Shown: positions 11,944 through 24,713, counted from the stretch's first letter. The stretch: 64,000 nt of DNA from Diphasiastrum complanatum (GCA_029204225.1 CM055099.1:47118542-47182541); one strand, 5' to 3'. Notes: generated from the sequence alone by a model not told the origin. Numbers and translations: made by a program.

Positions 11944-12245
11944 CGCTGATTCACACCACTCTGATGTAACCCGGCTGCTGCAATCTTTCAAACAGATTAG
12001 CCTGATCAATAACTGCGGCAACCTTTAAAACAAGCTTGATAACGGCGCTCAAACCATCGCCTGGTGATCCGACCCGCTGTAATTGCCTCAACCCACCTCA
12101 GATCTGCTGTGAGGAGTTTCAATCCACCTGCACTCACTTAGATCGACGAGGATCCAGAGAGATGGAGCATGATTTATCGCTCGCCACCATCGCCATCGCC
12201 TTTGCTTAAGCAGACCCAGCTCAGAGCGGCTGGAGAATGTCTATT
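11944..12245 (-). promoter_or_regulatory. Probable RABE 5' leader / proximal promoter
   Basis: This stretch is markedly more GC-rich than its surroundings and contains purine-rich GATCCAGAGAGATGGAGC-type leader sequence, as expected upstream of a housekeeping gene. AT-rich spacer resumes beyond 12245. No TATA box is convincingly placed. Confidence 0.35.
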
Positions 12246-14641
12246 CTAACTGCTCTCACACACAATTGAAATACAATATTATATAAATCTAATATAAGTA
12301 AAACGATCATGACTTGTTGTTTATGAATCATCCATCTCGTGCTTTTTTGTTTCTAAAGAGTTGTTTTAGGTGTTGAACCTGCCTGCTTTTGATGCTTTGC
12401 AGATTCCTCAGACTTGGGAAGGTGAAGGGAATCAGCTTATTCCTCAACTCCCCGACTTATTCCTCTAACTCCTCTGAGGGTGGCCCCCCCCCCCACCCTC
12501 ACCCTCACCCTCACCCTCATCCTCATCCATCTATTGAGGAAACTTCATTTCCATGAATGCATGATGATCAAATCCAAACTTCATCTCCACGAATACATGA
12601 TCATCAAATGCATCAGCTTTTCATCCTTGGATGAGTATGGGGGTGTGCCTCTCTCCTCAGCTGAGTTGGGGAATAAGTTGATCCTTGGTGAAGGTAGTCT
12701 CCTCTTTGTCTTTTATATTGTCTTATTTAAGCTTTTGGAGTATTTTAAGCACAATTTGTGACTTGCTAAATCCTATCCATAACTATCCATGTTACATGTG
12801 GCTACATACTCCATCAATGTTAGAGGAAAAAGTAGACATCCTAAAAGAATAAGTTGAACCTACCTTGAGCTCCACCATCCACATAAAAGATCTTTCTTGG
12901 TTTATCTTCCTACCATTGCTTGCAAGTTCTGGACCATGTGCAAAGGCATAAATAAAAAAAAAAAGTAGCATCAATGTTCTATGAGACTACAAGTGTGGAC
13001 AAGTGTACACGGTGTGGAGTGGGGACACTAAGCACGACGGAAAAAAGTTTTAAAGATTTTATAATCTCATATGTACTTAAAGTGTTCATCCAGTTATAGT
13101 AGAATTTCCAACCTCAAGCATTGGAAAAGAGGTCTTCCTTAGCTCACTACTAAGCTATTGGAGGACGACACACTAACTCACTACTTATTGGAGGATGGCA
13201 TCTCAGTGCATAGGTATTAGAGGACGTCACACCAACTCACCACTTATTAGAGGATGGCATCGTTGAAATTTCCATGAAAACCCATTTTCAATTCATTTGA
13301 CTATTGAGGTGATATTGTCCTATTAATTATAAATGCCAAAGATCTCCATAAAGGCATCAATTCTGTTACCAAGATCCAAATTGGACGTCAAGTTCTCACA
13401 ACAATAGAGTTGCATAAGAAATTGTTATGGACCCAAGCCTGGCATATCTAGTATCTTTTTTGTTGTGCAAGTGTCAATAATTTGGGGTCTTGCCAACTTC
13501 AAACTTAGCTATGTCTTACAATATGTTTTGTACATAACGAAGCTAATGATATATTAATGGTCAAAACAGAAAAAAAGAACATCGTATACACAAAAATCTT
13601 GCCAAACTTATCTAAAGAGAAAAGTATTATTGAAAATTAAATGAAACATAACCAAGAATTTTGCCTTGAATTATAACATACTGGTAGACACTTTCTTTTC
13701 TCACATCTAGGTTTGAAGTCCAAATCAAATTGTGCATGAAAGTAAAGACACACTAAGATTCAAAAATTGCAAATGTATGATTGATGAATGTGACAAAGTG
13801 AGAACCTAAATTTTACCTTGATGATAGTAATAGGTGATCCTAACCACATATTTTACTCACAACAGCAAAACAACAACCATGTTAGAATAGGGACATTATT
13901 GTGGGAACTACAATTGTTTACACATATTCTCAGTTGTTATCCATGTCGCAACAAGTAGTCATTGCCAAGTTAGGTGACTCTAATTTTCTTTATATCATGA
14001 GTAAAAAGTCAAACATTGTTTCAACTCAACTCAAAGTTACAAAATTATAAGGTTACCAATGTATAATCAGTGCTGAAAGTCAACCATAAGTACAACTAAA
14101 TTAGACAATTACATCGTGACTAGTTTTAAAGTAGTGTTAAAAACTATCTGCCATTACCCTTTTCAGAATGCTTATCAAAACACCATCTCTTATCCTATAA
14201 TACTTAGAGAAACATTTATTGCACTATTAATTTCAAATTTCTAGGGCATTATCGTCTGCAAATAAGTATATACAGACTTTAACAAACAAGTGTAATCCAA
14301 GTCATATAACTAAACCCATCATACCATTTATATTAGAAATAGTCGAAGTGTAACCAAAGGTTTAAGCAAAAAGTAGTACACTTCAAAGGAAACCTCGGTA
14401 ATGAAAGTTAAGCATCAACGAGTAGTAAATTCATGATCATTTCATGGCACTTCAACTCTTCATACCCGTCAGTAGTGACAACCATATTGAGGGATTTAGA
14501 AGATTGTTCACACGAATTTTTTCATTGTTAACATTAAGAGTTTTGTGCGAAGTCTGATCAAAAGAACTCAAGACAGTTCATTCATTGTGACCATAGTGAC
14601 CGAAACAAGCAAGTAAATTATGAGGGCATTTCCTAATGAGA

Positions 14642-14679
<38 letters not shown>

Positions 14680-14785
14680 CGCATATCTCTTTTGCATTGT
14701 TTGTACACATGTTGAAGTTGCATTAAAGTTGCTCTAGTAAACTTGAGGTATGGTACTCAATCACTTTATTACTTTTGTTTGATAC
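12246..14785. other. AT-rich spacer with short repeats
   Basis: No supported gene. It includes a (CCCTCA)n-like run at 12487-12525 and a degenerate tandem repeat at 13120-13265 (CACTACTTATTGGAGGATGG and variants). A (GT)16 microsatellite lies at 14646-14677. The short open frames do not resemble known proteins. Confidence 0.6.
14646..14677. repeat. Microsatellite (GT)16
   Basis: A pure GT tract about 110 bp before the rDNA pseudogene. Confidence 0.95.
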
Positions 14786-15217
14786 CGAATCCCTTGACGA
14801 GGATCCATTCGAGGGCAAGTTTGTTGCCAGCAACCACGGTAATTCCATCTCCAATAGCATATATGAGTTGTTGTAGTTAAAAAACTCGTAGTTGGATCTT
14901 GGGATGGGGCGAATGGTCCGCCTCCTTTGGTGTGCACTGGTCGCTCCATTCTTTTGGTCAGGGATGCGCTCCTGGCTCTAATTGGCGGGGACTCAGAATC
15001 GATGATGTTACTTTGAAAAAATTAGAGTGCTCACAGCAGGCCTATCATTTGAATACATTAGCATGGAATAACGTGATAAGACTCTATTCCTATTGTGTTG
15101 GTTTTCGGGACCGGAGTAATGATTAATAGGGACAGTTGGGGGCATTCGTATTTCATTGTCAGAGGTGAAATTCTTGGATTTATGAAAGACAAACTACTAC
15201 GAAAGCATTTGCCAAGT

Positions 15218-15253
<36 letters not shown>

Positions 15254-15426
15254 AAAGATGATCAGATACCATCCTAGTCTCAACCATAAACGATGCCGAC
15301 TAGGGATTGGCGGGTATTAATTCGATGACCCTGCCGACACCTTATGAGAAATCAAAGTTTTTAGGTTACAAGAGGGCTGAAACTTAAAGGAATTGACGAA
15401 AGGGCACCACCAGGACTAGAGCCCGT

Positions 15427-15485
<59 letters not shown>

Positions 15486-15856
15486 TATTGAGAGCTCTTT
15501 CTTCATTCTATGGGTGGTGGTGCATGGACATTCTTAGTTGGTGGAGTGATTTGTCTGGTTAATTACGGTAACGAACGAGACCTTAGCGCCATGCTAACTA
15601 GTTACACGAAGAATCTTCTTGGTGGCCAACTTTGGGAGGGACTATTCACGTCTAGCGGATGGAAGTTTGCGGCAATAATAGCTTTGTGATGCCCTTAGAT
15701 GTTCTGGGCCACACACACACTACATTGATGAATTCAACAAGATCATGACTTGGGCTGATAGGCCTGGGTAATCTTTTGAAATTTCATCGTGATGTGGATA
15801 GATCATTGCAATTATTGATCTTCAATGAGGAATTCCTAATAAGCGTGAGCCATCAA

Positions 15857-15890
<34 letters not shown>

Positions 15891-16054
15891 TCACCCGTCT
15901 CTCCTACTGATTGAATGGTCCGGTGAAGTTTTCGGATTGCGGCGACGCCGGTCCGCCACTGTTGACGTTGTGAGAAGTTCATTAAATCTTATAAGTTTAG
16001 AAGTAGGAGAAGTCGTAACAAGATTTTTGTAGGTGAACCTATAGAAGGATCATT
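14786..16054 (+). pseudogene. 18S rRNA pseudogene (3' two-thirds)
   Basis: The sequence is colinear with plant 18S rRNA from the AATCCCTTGACGAGGATCC region to the 3' end GTAGGTGAACCTATAGAAGG. Landmarks include GTTAAAAAACTCGTAGTTGG, GAAATTCTTGGATTTATGAA, ATAAACGATGCCGACTAGGG, GAAACTTAAAGGAATTGACG and GTTGACTACGTCCCTGCCCT. It is not functional: universally conserved sites are changed (CAGCAACCACGGTAATTCC for CAGCAGCCGCGG..., ACACATCACCCGTC for ACACACCGCCCGTC), and a block near 15365 is deleted. Many differences are C-to-T or G-to-A, as in methylated decaying copies. The 5' third is missing. Short frames across it are not genes. Confidence 0.93.
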
Positions 16055-16465
16055 GACATACCAATCGAACAGACCCGCTGAACTGTGGATGTCCAATGAG
16101 GTGCGATTGTCGGAGTGCTCCTAGCCCCGCTGGGGGTGCCTCGTCGGATGCATTGTGGCGGAGCGCGCTTGTCCGGTCTGAGGACGCCCGACCGGGCTGC
16201 CGCCCACGACGCATCTCTCCTCCGACTTGGCGTCGATTTGGCGTAGGTTGGGGCCTGAGCGTTCCTCCCTCCCTCACGCCTCCCACGGGAGTGAGATGGG
16301 ACGCATGAGCACCAAAAATGGGAGAAGTCCAACGACTGAGTCTGAACTCCGTAGTGTTCGGGAGGGGCACAAGGACTCCTTGGTGCGCAACCACTTTGAG
16401 CCATGGGCTCGGGTGGGCATGCGGGCTCGGGTGGGCGTGCGGGTCCTCGACAATTTCCTTACATG
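16055..16465 (+). pseudogene. ITS1 remnant attached to the 18S pseudogene
   Basis: GC-rich sequence directly follows the 18S 3' end (ATCATTGACATACCAATCGA). Composition drops abruptly to AT-rich near 16465. No 5.8S sequence follows, so the rDNA fragment breaks inside ITS1. The open frames here on both strands reflect GC content only. Confidence 0.75.
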
Positions 16466-16960
16466 TCACTAACATCAAAAAAATTAAAAAAACTTAAAAC
16501 ATATCATACTATTCTTTATTCTTTTATAAGTTCTAAGATAATCTTGTAAATTACTTAAATTTAATGTCTAATTATATTAAAAGTTGTCCTTTAAAATAAA
16601 AAAGTCAAATGTCTTGTCTCAATTCCACTTGTCCCTAAAAGAATGATCATGAGACAAGACATTTAAATTTTTTTATTTTGTAAATAAATTCTCACCATTT
16701 TTTCTAATCACTAAAGTAATGATTTTTTTTTTTGCACACAATTACATTTCGACACCTTGTAGGCTGTGGGCACAAAAAAATTTGCATTTTGTTACCTTGC
16801 ATGCCATCAGATTACGACATCACTAAACAACAATTTTTTTTTTGCCACGCAAACTTGAATCCAAAAAATGCTTTAAATAGAGCATTTTTGAATGTATTTC
16901 TTCACTAGTTTTTTGCATAGTGTTTATTTGTTATTGCTTTCATTGTGTTAGTGATTAAGC
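16466..16960. other. AT-rich spacer
   Basis: Poly(A/T)-rich sequence without gene signal. GTCTTGTCTCAATTCCACTT and the nearby inverted GAGACAAGACATTT near 16612-16667 form a weak inverted repeat. Confidence 0.5.
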
Positions 16961-16963
16961 TCG

Positions 16964-17099
<136 letters not shown>

Positions 17100-17221
17100 T
17101 TGAAGTTTTACTTTTCTTATGCTCTCTCTTCCTCAAGCTTTTTCTTTTTCTCAAACTCTTTATTTTTCTTTCCATTTGTTAAGCTTTTATCTCTCTCTTT
17201 CTCTCCCTCTCTACACACACA

Positions 17222-18240
17222 ATGTCTTCTAGTGGTAGTGGTTTTAGGAGAAGACCAAGATCTTCTTCTAGTGCAAGAGGAGGATCCGCATCCGATCGGA
17301 TTGCGGACTTTTATGGCTCACTATCTCCCAAAGAGAGACAAAGAACATCTTTGTCTTTCAGAAGAAGAGCTCAATTCCAATAGAGGTAATCCTTCGATGG
17401 ATATCCCATCGGAGAAATCATCCAATTTGTTTTATAATCTAGAAGATGATGGCTCCATCATCAAGAATACCAAGGGCAACGTCGTCATCAATAGGATGCA
17501 CGACATTGCTTTTAAATATTTTGGCCACAACTTATTCACTCCTTGGGAGCAACAAAACCAAGGTGACAAGAATAAGATACTTGAGCTTTTGAATAATGAG
17601 TTTTCTCAATCAAATAGATGTGGGGAGGTGTGGGCATTGACGAATATGTGTTCGCATATTTGTCATAAGCGTCAATCCTTACAAAGATATGTAAAAAATG
17701 GTGAAAAAGGGTCAGGATGGGCTTCAAAGAAAGATTGGGCAAAGGTGATACACGAGTCCAAACATCCGAATCCAGATCACTTCAAACAACAATGGGAAGC
17801 GACCAAATCAAGAATTAATCTCTTGGGCCAATCTCACCTTGGCTCGGGTGGGAAATCCAATTTACAAGCCCAATTTGTAAGTTTTGCTTTTTTAGTTTGA
17901 TTTTATTATAATTGTTTTAGTTATGTTTTTATTACTAATCATGTTTTGTATCTAAATGATTGCATTCACGTTTCTATAGCAAAGAGATTTTGGGAGAAAA
18001 TACACGATATGAGATTGGGTACCAACAAGGCTACAATGCCTTGGTGGACCATCTTGCTCAGCAAGGCATTCATCCTATGATAAATTCTTGCTACATTCAT
18101 CTCATTTGCTTCTATTATCTAATAATCATTTTTATTAATCTTTCTTGCTTGTTAATGAATTTCATTTCCCTTTTTTTTCAAAAGCCATCATCCTTTTTAT
18201 TCTACAAATCAATCAATCAATCAAAGGCAAACCATTAAAG
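17222..18240 (+). pseudogene. CACTA-associated protein (plant transposase_24-like), copy B
   Basis: The ATG at 17222 follows a CT-rich leader and opens with a Ser/Arg-rich tail (MSSSGSGFRRRPRSSSSARG) up to a stop at about 17381. The next frame, from about 17399 (MDIPSEKSSN), carries GNVVINRMHDIAFKYFGHNL, PWEQQNQGDK, CSHICHKRQSL, KKDWAKVIHESKHP and LLGQSHLGSGGKS up to 17880. A GT-AG intron is plausible at 17878-17980 (GTAAGTTTTGC to TTTCTATAG). After it comes RYEIGYQQGYNALVDHLAQQ. It is colinear with copy A on the opposite strand at 5860-6772. Whether the break near 17381-17399 is a frameshift or a missed intron is unclear. Confidence 0.55.
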
Positions 18241-18515
18241 ATTAGCAGTAACTATCTTTTCTCTCTTGATGTTTTATTTTTTATCTAATCTAGTCTTACG
18301 ATCAAAACATATTGTACAAAACTCATATTGATTCAATCACCACGCAATTTAACAAAACATTCAATAAAATGACATGTGAATGCATCACTTTATCTCGCAA
18401 AATCAACATTTAAAGATTCATAACATAACTCATTTGCTTATAATCAACTATGTTTTTCAAATCAAACACAAATAAATCAACTATCCAATGAATGCTAACC
18501 TACATTGTGTAACCA

Positions 18516-18619
<104 letters not shown>

Positions 18620-18714
18620 ATACAATTGACACATTGAGAACCACAAATCTCATTTTGTGCACTTTTTTTTTGCACAAAAAATTATGTGTGGTACATCCAC
18701 GTTTGATACAACCA

Positions 18715-19092
18715 AAAATTTGCCAGCCGTGGCAAATTTCCAACAAACATTCTATAAAAAAAATGCCTGTGTGGCAAAGTTTTTCCAAAATGCTCCCTGG
18801 AAATTTGCCACGGCGTGGCAAATCTCTAAGGAGTGTTCTGGAAAAAATAGCCACGACATGGTTGTACCACGCGTGGCACAGCCACACAAAATAAATTTTT
18901 TAAGAATTCCACCATTTCCTTGTCGGGTAGGGAGTTGTCGACCGGAAAATGTGCCGGCATGGCTGTTCCAGGTGTGGCTCTACCACACATTAGTTGCCAC
19001 ACGGTTGCCACGTAAATTGCCACACGAACCGGACGAGCTCCAAATTGACCCCTGTCTTACGTGTGTGGCAATATGTGTGGCAAAGTGCCAAT
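18715..19092. repeat. Cluster of GTGGCA/TGCCAC inverted motifs
   Basis: About twenty copies of TGCCAC or GTGGCA occur in both orientations in under 400 bp. They include the near-perfect 21-bp palindrome ATTTGCCACG-G-CGTGGCAAAT at 18803-18823, a looser version at about 18719-18738 (ATTTGCCAGCCGTGGCAAAT), and CCACGCGTGG near 18868. No ORF with recognisable content spans it. Confidence 0.8.
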
Positions 19093-20035
19093 GTATGTAG
19101 TTGTGCTTCTTGCTCAACTCAAACTTTTAATGGATCTTAATCAGTTCACAAGACTCAAATTCAATCAATTTCTAGTGTATTACTCATTGGATATTTAATA
19201 TACACATAAATCTTTCAGAAACTTGATGTGTTGGCACAAAAATACTAACTCTCTATGTCCTATAGTGAGGAATCAACATAGTTTTACTATCAAAACAATC
19301 TCACTATTTAGCCTACTCTCAAAAATCAAATGTATATCTCTTTATGAAATATTCATATTATAATTTTCACAACATTCAAGATATAGAAGCTCATAAATTC
19401 ACATATATATTTACAATTGAAATAACAACAACACCATTTTCCTAGCCTTTTCACCGTAACCCTTATTAAAAAGGATAATAATACAATGTGAACCCTCTTC
19501 TCACTCATAAAGAGAAATTGTTAGAAACCTCATTGCTAAATCTGATCATTGCTAAGACACAATCAGTGAACGCTATGTTATCGCCCATCCATAAAGGTAC
19601 TACCATCTCTCCCTCGTGCATTGGAGCCATAGACCACCATCAAGATGGTGGATTTCCATTCTTTCTTTCCTTAATCCAGACAGCTAATCTAGATCCTTTC
19701 ATTTGGTATATGTCAATATCTTAATTGTTGTATACTCTACAAATATACATTGTGTTCAAAGAGTCTGCATAAATGTACAAAAATTGCAAACAGACATCCG
19801 CTTGACAAAAGTCTAGAATCGACGATTGTTGAACTCATTGAAGACAGACGATTGTTGAACTCATTGAAGACCCTTGAATTGATAGTTGTTGACCGTACTC
19901 GAATCAACAATTGTCGAACCTATTGTCGAAGTTGTTGTCTAGTCAAGTATCAAACATAGATTCGGCTGTTAGACTGTCTATTCAACCATCTATCGTCACC
20001 CCCCTGTGGATGGAACCTTTGTGGTTCGCTGCTGA
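19093..20035. other. AT-rich spacer
   Basis: No supported gene. A 29-bp unit containing CGATTGTTGAACTCATTGAA is tandemly repeated twice near 19820-19870 and more loosely afterwards. Confidence 0.5.
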
Positions 20036-20039
20036 AACT

Positions 20040-20405
20040 GAGAACACGAGCTTTTCCTGAATCTTGTGTTGGAATATGTCCAGAAACCGCATACCGAACT
20101 GAGGGTGGCACGGAAACTTGACGGATTATATCAACTACAATAGGAGGGTAGAATGGCCAACAAAACCAGATGATTAGCTACCTTGCTGAAAAGGCCATGG
20201 GGACTCGCTCTTTTGGTGATGTTTTCCAGGCAAAATGCACGGAAACTTGAAAAATTGTTGCAATTAAGAAAGTGTTGCAAGATAAGAGGTACAAAACCGT
20301 GAGCTCCAGATTATGTGTCTTCTTGATCACCCAAATGTCGTTGCCTTCAAGCATTGTTTTTAATTTGCCAACACCTGAAAAAGAAGAACTCCCTGAGTTG
20401 ATAGC
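20040..20405 (+). pseudogene. GSK3/SHAGGY-like kinase pseudogene, rearranged
   Basis: Fragments of a plant GSK3/SHAGGY-type kinase are readable in shifting frames. At 20157-20290 there is [20 protein letters not shown] then VAIKKVLQDKRYK, covering the glycine-rich loop and the catalytic lysine in AIKK. At 20300-20362 there is ELQIMCLLDHPNVVAFKHCF. Upstream at 20047-20085 lies ELFLNLVLEYV, which in the intact kinase comes after those pieces, so the order is scrambled. The glycine loop is damaged (GTRSFGDV), a stop interrupts after the KCTET block, and the catalytic loop and activation segment are absent. Exons that would be separate in a gene are joined, suggesting a cDNA-derived or template-switched copy. 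It is not functional. Confidence 0.75.
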
Positions 20406-20840
20406 GTGTGGGGAGGAGATCATGACTTGGTCAACATTAAGCCTACCTTACATGGAATTTCATGTAGGGCCCTTTTTTTTAGTCAAGAGCTCCTCTAATG
20501 ATGTTTGCAATCTCACCAAGAACTTGATATTGATTAACAAATTGCCAATCATAGTTTCAAAATCAAATTTTATGTTGATAATTGTATATTTCTCAAGAAC
20601 AAAAAGCATCTGATCGAAGGCTTTTGAGATAGCTATCTATAGAAATTAAATTTTTGTTCACCTCCTCAAGCTATGCCTTCAAGTTTTACTATAGACAAGA
20701 ATATTGTAAGGCACAATCAATGGAAACATATTAATATGTTCAAAATTCATGTTAAGCAAGACAAGGGTCTAGTCTCTAGAATTGAATGTTAAAAAATTTC
20801 ACATAAATAGTTATATGAAGACTGCTTGGCAAAAATTCAA

Positions 20841-20960
20841 GATCAAAATTTGATGCAACTTATTCTAGAGCCAAGAATCTACTAGAGTTGGTTCATACTA
20901 GATCAAAATCTGATGCAACTTATTTTAGAGCCAAGAATCTACTAGAGTTGGTTCATACTA
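20841..20960. repeat. 60-bp tandem duplication inside a copia relic
   Basis: Units 20841-20900 and 20901-20960 differ at only a few positions; each contains AGAGCCAAGAATCTACTAGA and ends GGTTCATACT. Confidence 0.9.
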
Positions 20961-21345
20961 ATGTTTGTGGCCCAATGCAAACACCATCACAATGGGGAGA
21001 CAAATGTTTTATCTCCTTCATTGAGGACTATTCTCAATTGTCATTCATCGTGTTTTTCTTTAATTTAAATCAAAAATTTTCAATAGCTTAAAAAAATTAC
21101 GAATTTTGACGATAAATAGTTTGGGAGACAAACCATGAATCTTAGATGTGACGGAGGGGGTGAGTATATCGACTCCATTGAATTCAATCAATCTTGCAAG
21201 ATTCAAGACATTTCAAGACAATATATAAATTTGAGACATTTGTTTTGGGACCAAATTCAAAATGTAAAGGCAAAAAATCAAATACATGACATTAGAACTA
21301 GCATGTGGCAATTTGAGGAGTTGACATCTACCAATATCAATAAAA
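20930..21345 (+). pseudogene. Ty1/copia integrase fragment
   Basis: LLELVHTNVCGPMQTPSQWG then CFISFIEDYSQ (about 20937-21045) matches the start of the copia integrase core, with the first catalytic Asp changed to Asn (HTNVCGP for HTDVCGP). After a stop and frameshift, NLRCDGGGEYIDSIEFN (about 21134-21185) is the second catalytic-Asp region. The remainder is unrecognisable. No LTR was identified. Confidence 0.75.
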
Positions 21346-23395
21346 TTTAAATTGCAACAGAGCCCTCAAAGTCCAAGGTTGTGGTCAAAATGTGACAATC
21401 TTTGAAATTTGGTTTTTAAAGAATTAGATAGAAATATCAACCTCCTACCCAGAAACTTAGAGGTTAGTTACATATCTACGTCAATACTATAACAACTTGT
21501 GAATGATAAATAGGATAAAAAAGAGACAAGAACATTGCCTAAACAAAATTTCATGACATTAGTGAGTAGTGCAATTTTATTTTACAATAGATTATTACAA
21601 TGTTGTGTCTACAACTTCTTAATCTAGCATCGTTCTAATTTTGGTATGCTATTGTACAATCTCATTATATTTGTTATTTTTTGTGATAAACATACCATAT
21701 ATTCTACATGTATTGTGAATGGTTGCATTGTAACTAAACTATGTGTTTTGCTATCTAACTTAATAATCCATCTAACTCTCTACCTGCCTTGTTGATTATT
21801 ACCGTGCCATTTTTTTCTTTGCCAAGAATTGCAAGTTTCCTTTTGGGTAGTTGTTCTTGGAAGAAGTTTTGAGATTGCCTGTTTTTTCCTTGGAGGTGAA
21901 CTAGAGAAGAAAACTTTTTATTTCTAGAAAAAAATATCCATCAATCCAAGGACTTGAAAAAAAAAATGTAGCAACATCAATATTTCAGACAAGAGAGACC
22001 CTTAGAACCTAAAAGAATCTATCTATCAACTTATTAACTATGGTAAAAAATAAAGAGTAGTCATTATCAGGGGAAAAAATACTAAAACCAGAATTGTTCA
22101 AAATATTAGTTCATTCGATTAAAACCTTCATTCAAGCAAGCAAACACATTTTTGAAGGCAACCTTTATGCTTGTATCCAAGTAGGAAGGACCCTAAAAGA
22201 AGTTATTCAAACTTCTTCTAGTGGAAACATCCCTAGAAGAGAGACAAGTTATTCGAAGACATTTTTTAGGTTATGTTCATCCATTTAAACAATTATCCAT
22301 GATAAGTGAATCATGTAGACATATTGTGCTAAATGTGAGGGGCTTGCTATAAAGTCATATGATGACTACTACAAATCTATTGAACATTTGTGTATTACAT
22401 TGATTATTTTGGAAAAATTCTATGCTTGAGTGAATGATAACATGCTAATATTTTTTGGATCTATCTTTATTCATCATGATCTTGTAAAAAAACATTCTGT
22501 ACCTACACCTACTACATACATCATGTCATGCCATAATTTTCTTGATCTATCTTAATTGATGATGGTCCTTTTCATTGTTGTATTTACACCTATATATATC
22601 ATGTTGCCATCACATCATTAGTGCTTTTTCTTGTCTACAATGACAATAGCAATACATACAATACTTAGGAAATCATTTAGGAACGCATATTATGTTACCT
22701 TGAAGAATATGTTAATTTCTTAAATTCTCTCATTCAAATGATATTGTTGACAATCACATTAAAAAAATTCATAAGTCATGTCATGCATATATACTTGAAA
22801 GGAATAGATGATAAAACTCTCAAAGTATAAATAAGGTTGATTTCTTTTGTCAAAATAAATCTTTATGACCTTCATACAAGCTCAAAAATCAACTATTATA
22901 ATTAATGAATGCCATCTAGTTGTTAGCCATTTTCTTACATATACTATAATCCATTTTCCAAGTTTTTTTATATCCAAATAGAACCCAAGATAGAACTAGA
23001 ATGCAAGTATCCAAAATTTCAATTAATATGAAGTTTGTTCACATGTCACCATCATATCATGGAGTCGTCATATATCTTACTATAAGTGGTTCATATTAAT
23101 AAACATTCATACTTGAAAAGTTCATCTTCCAACAACTATTACATTAAATAATGTGCTTTGAAATCTCACCAAAATTGCATCCTACTATCATGTTAATCAT
23201 TCATGTTTTGAAATTGACTTTGATGTGCCTATGAATTATGAGAATGGCCATGTCCACTAATTTCACACTTGTGAGAAAACCATGTGAAATGTATAGACAA
23301 GTTTGGCCTCTGAAATGCCTAGATTAGCCAAAACCAATCAAGTATAAGGTGACAATTTTCACACTCCATATAGCCATGGTGCAGCAAGACTAGTC
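21346..23395. other. AT-rich spacer
   Basis: I see no gene or structured repeat I can name. The recurrent phrases (CATCATGTCATGC, ATCTATCTT) are too weak to call. Confidence 0.4.
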
Positions 23396-24292
23396 AATAG
23401 GATAGTCTCTCACATGACTATGCATGCCAATATCCCTCTAGTGAACCTATGAGATCTTCCGTGGCCCAAACCAAATGATTTGCACCTTGCTATCACTAGA
23501 ATCTGCATCCCTGATGCAATCATGATATGGCAAATTGACTTGACTTACTCAGAATAGATAGTTGAAGTGTATCTTCTCGATGATAAGCCTGATACACTGC
23601 TCCACAACTAAAATGGCTTGACAAAAATTGTCTTACCTACTGCAAAACCGCAAAATCATCACACTCACCACTCACCAAGAGCATCTAAAGTGTGATTACT
23701 AACCCGTTCTTCATCCACTGCGTGTCCCACACACAGCTCGTCCAATGCAAGTCTGTTATCTTGCCCAATGGCTTCCAATTGGCACCACTTTGCACTTCCA
23801 TCACCTGTGACCGCCAAAATGTGTGTATCTTCAAGCTAGCCCATATTTTTCTCCAAACAAAAAATTTCTAAGATACAGATGTCAGTGTCAATGCAGCTAT
23901 CACCCGACTCGACAATGCCACTATCGATCATACCTATGAGAGCAATCCTCCAAAACGCCACTTGACGTTGGTTGGTTTGAACCCCAAGAGTTGAACCTGA
24001 TCACAAGAATTTTTCACTTGTAACTGGCATACCATGCCTACCTCTCATCTGTGACTGTTTGTCCTCTCAAAATTGTCGCCAACGATGAGTAGTCACGCCG
24101 CCAAACTGCACTTCCGTTGCCAATACTACCTTTCTCCACACAATTCCGCTACCATTCGCTCCCATACTGCATTTACCGCTTCCAAACACCCTATTACCCT
24201 GTCAAGAGTAAGTAATAATGATTCAAAAGTGATAATGCCTCATTGTACCGCCCTGTAACAGGTTTCACCAGCCAAAAATTGCCCCAAATTTG
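23396..24292 (-). mobile_element. Fragment of the large non-coding LTR element (copy 3)
   Basis: Reverse-complement of the internal region of the element at 43166-48927 and its partial copy at 50190-53803. For example TGGCAAATTGACTTGACTTA (23528), GCCACTTGACGTTGGTTGGT (about 23958) and CTTGTAACTGGCATACCATG (about 24017) all match inverted sequence near 45430-45940 and 52410-52910. No LTR is present here. The apparent ORF at 24073-24258 belongs to this repeat. Confidence 0.8.
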
Positions 24293-24705
24293 GATGACTA
24301 TATTTCTAAACCTTGGGCCTCAACCTTGAACCATATTACTTTATTGGTCTTGGACCAAAGTATACATGCACAACTTGGGCAATGGGTCCTAGTAGGAGGG
24401 CGCCCTCCTAAAGGGTTCATTGAGTTTCAAGTTCCACAAGAATAGCAATCAAAGAGTCATAAGTTATGGAAGATGTCTGATGACCTTCCATAAGCCTATG
24501 AAGGCTCCTCTAGGCCTCTCTCTTTCTCATTGGATGTGCATGGAACTCCATAGTGTATTGGAGAGAACTAAATGCCATCTATATAAGAGGAGTAGGGTGG
24601 CCATTCGGAGGGAGAGAGATCTCTTTTGCTTATCTTGCTTATGCTCTAGTGTGGCTTTTTCTTTTGAGATAATGTTAATTCAGAACATTTTCATAAGGCG
24701 TTCAT
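24293..24705. other. Unassigned region, possible solo-LTR or promoter
   Basis: It contains CTATATAAGAGGAGTAGGG (24579) ahead of a GGAGGGAGAGAGATCTC leader, resembling an LTR-type TATA plus transcript start. No paired copy was found in the window. Confidence 0.25.
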
Positions 24706-24713
24706 AATGCGTT

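Noticed and set aside
12487-12525. (CCCTCA)n run as an interstitial telomere
   Set aside because: The plant telomere unit is CCCTAAA; this unit differs and the run is short.
14761-16478. Open frames across 14761-16478 on both strands
   Set aside because: All are shadows of the 18S/ITS1 pseudogene.
24073-24258. 61-codon frame as a gene
   Set aside because: It sits in the inverted fragment of the LARD-like element and is not open in the other copies.
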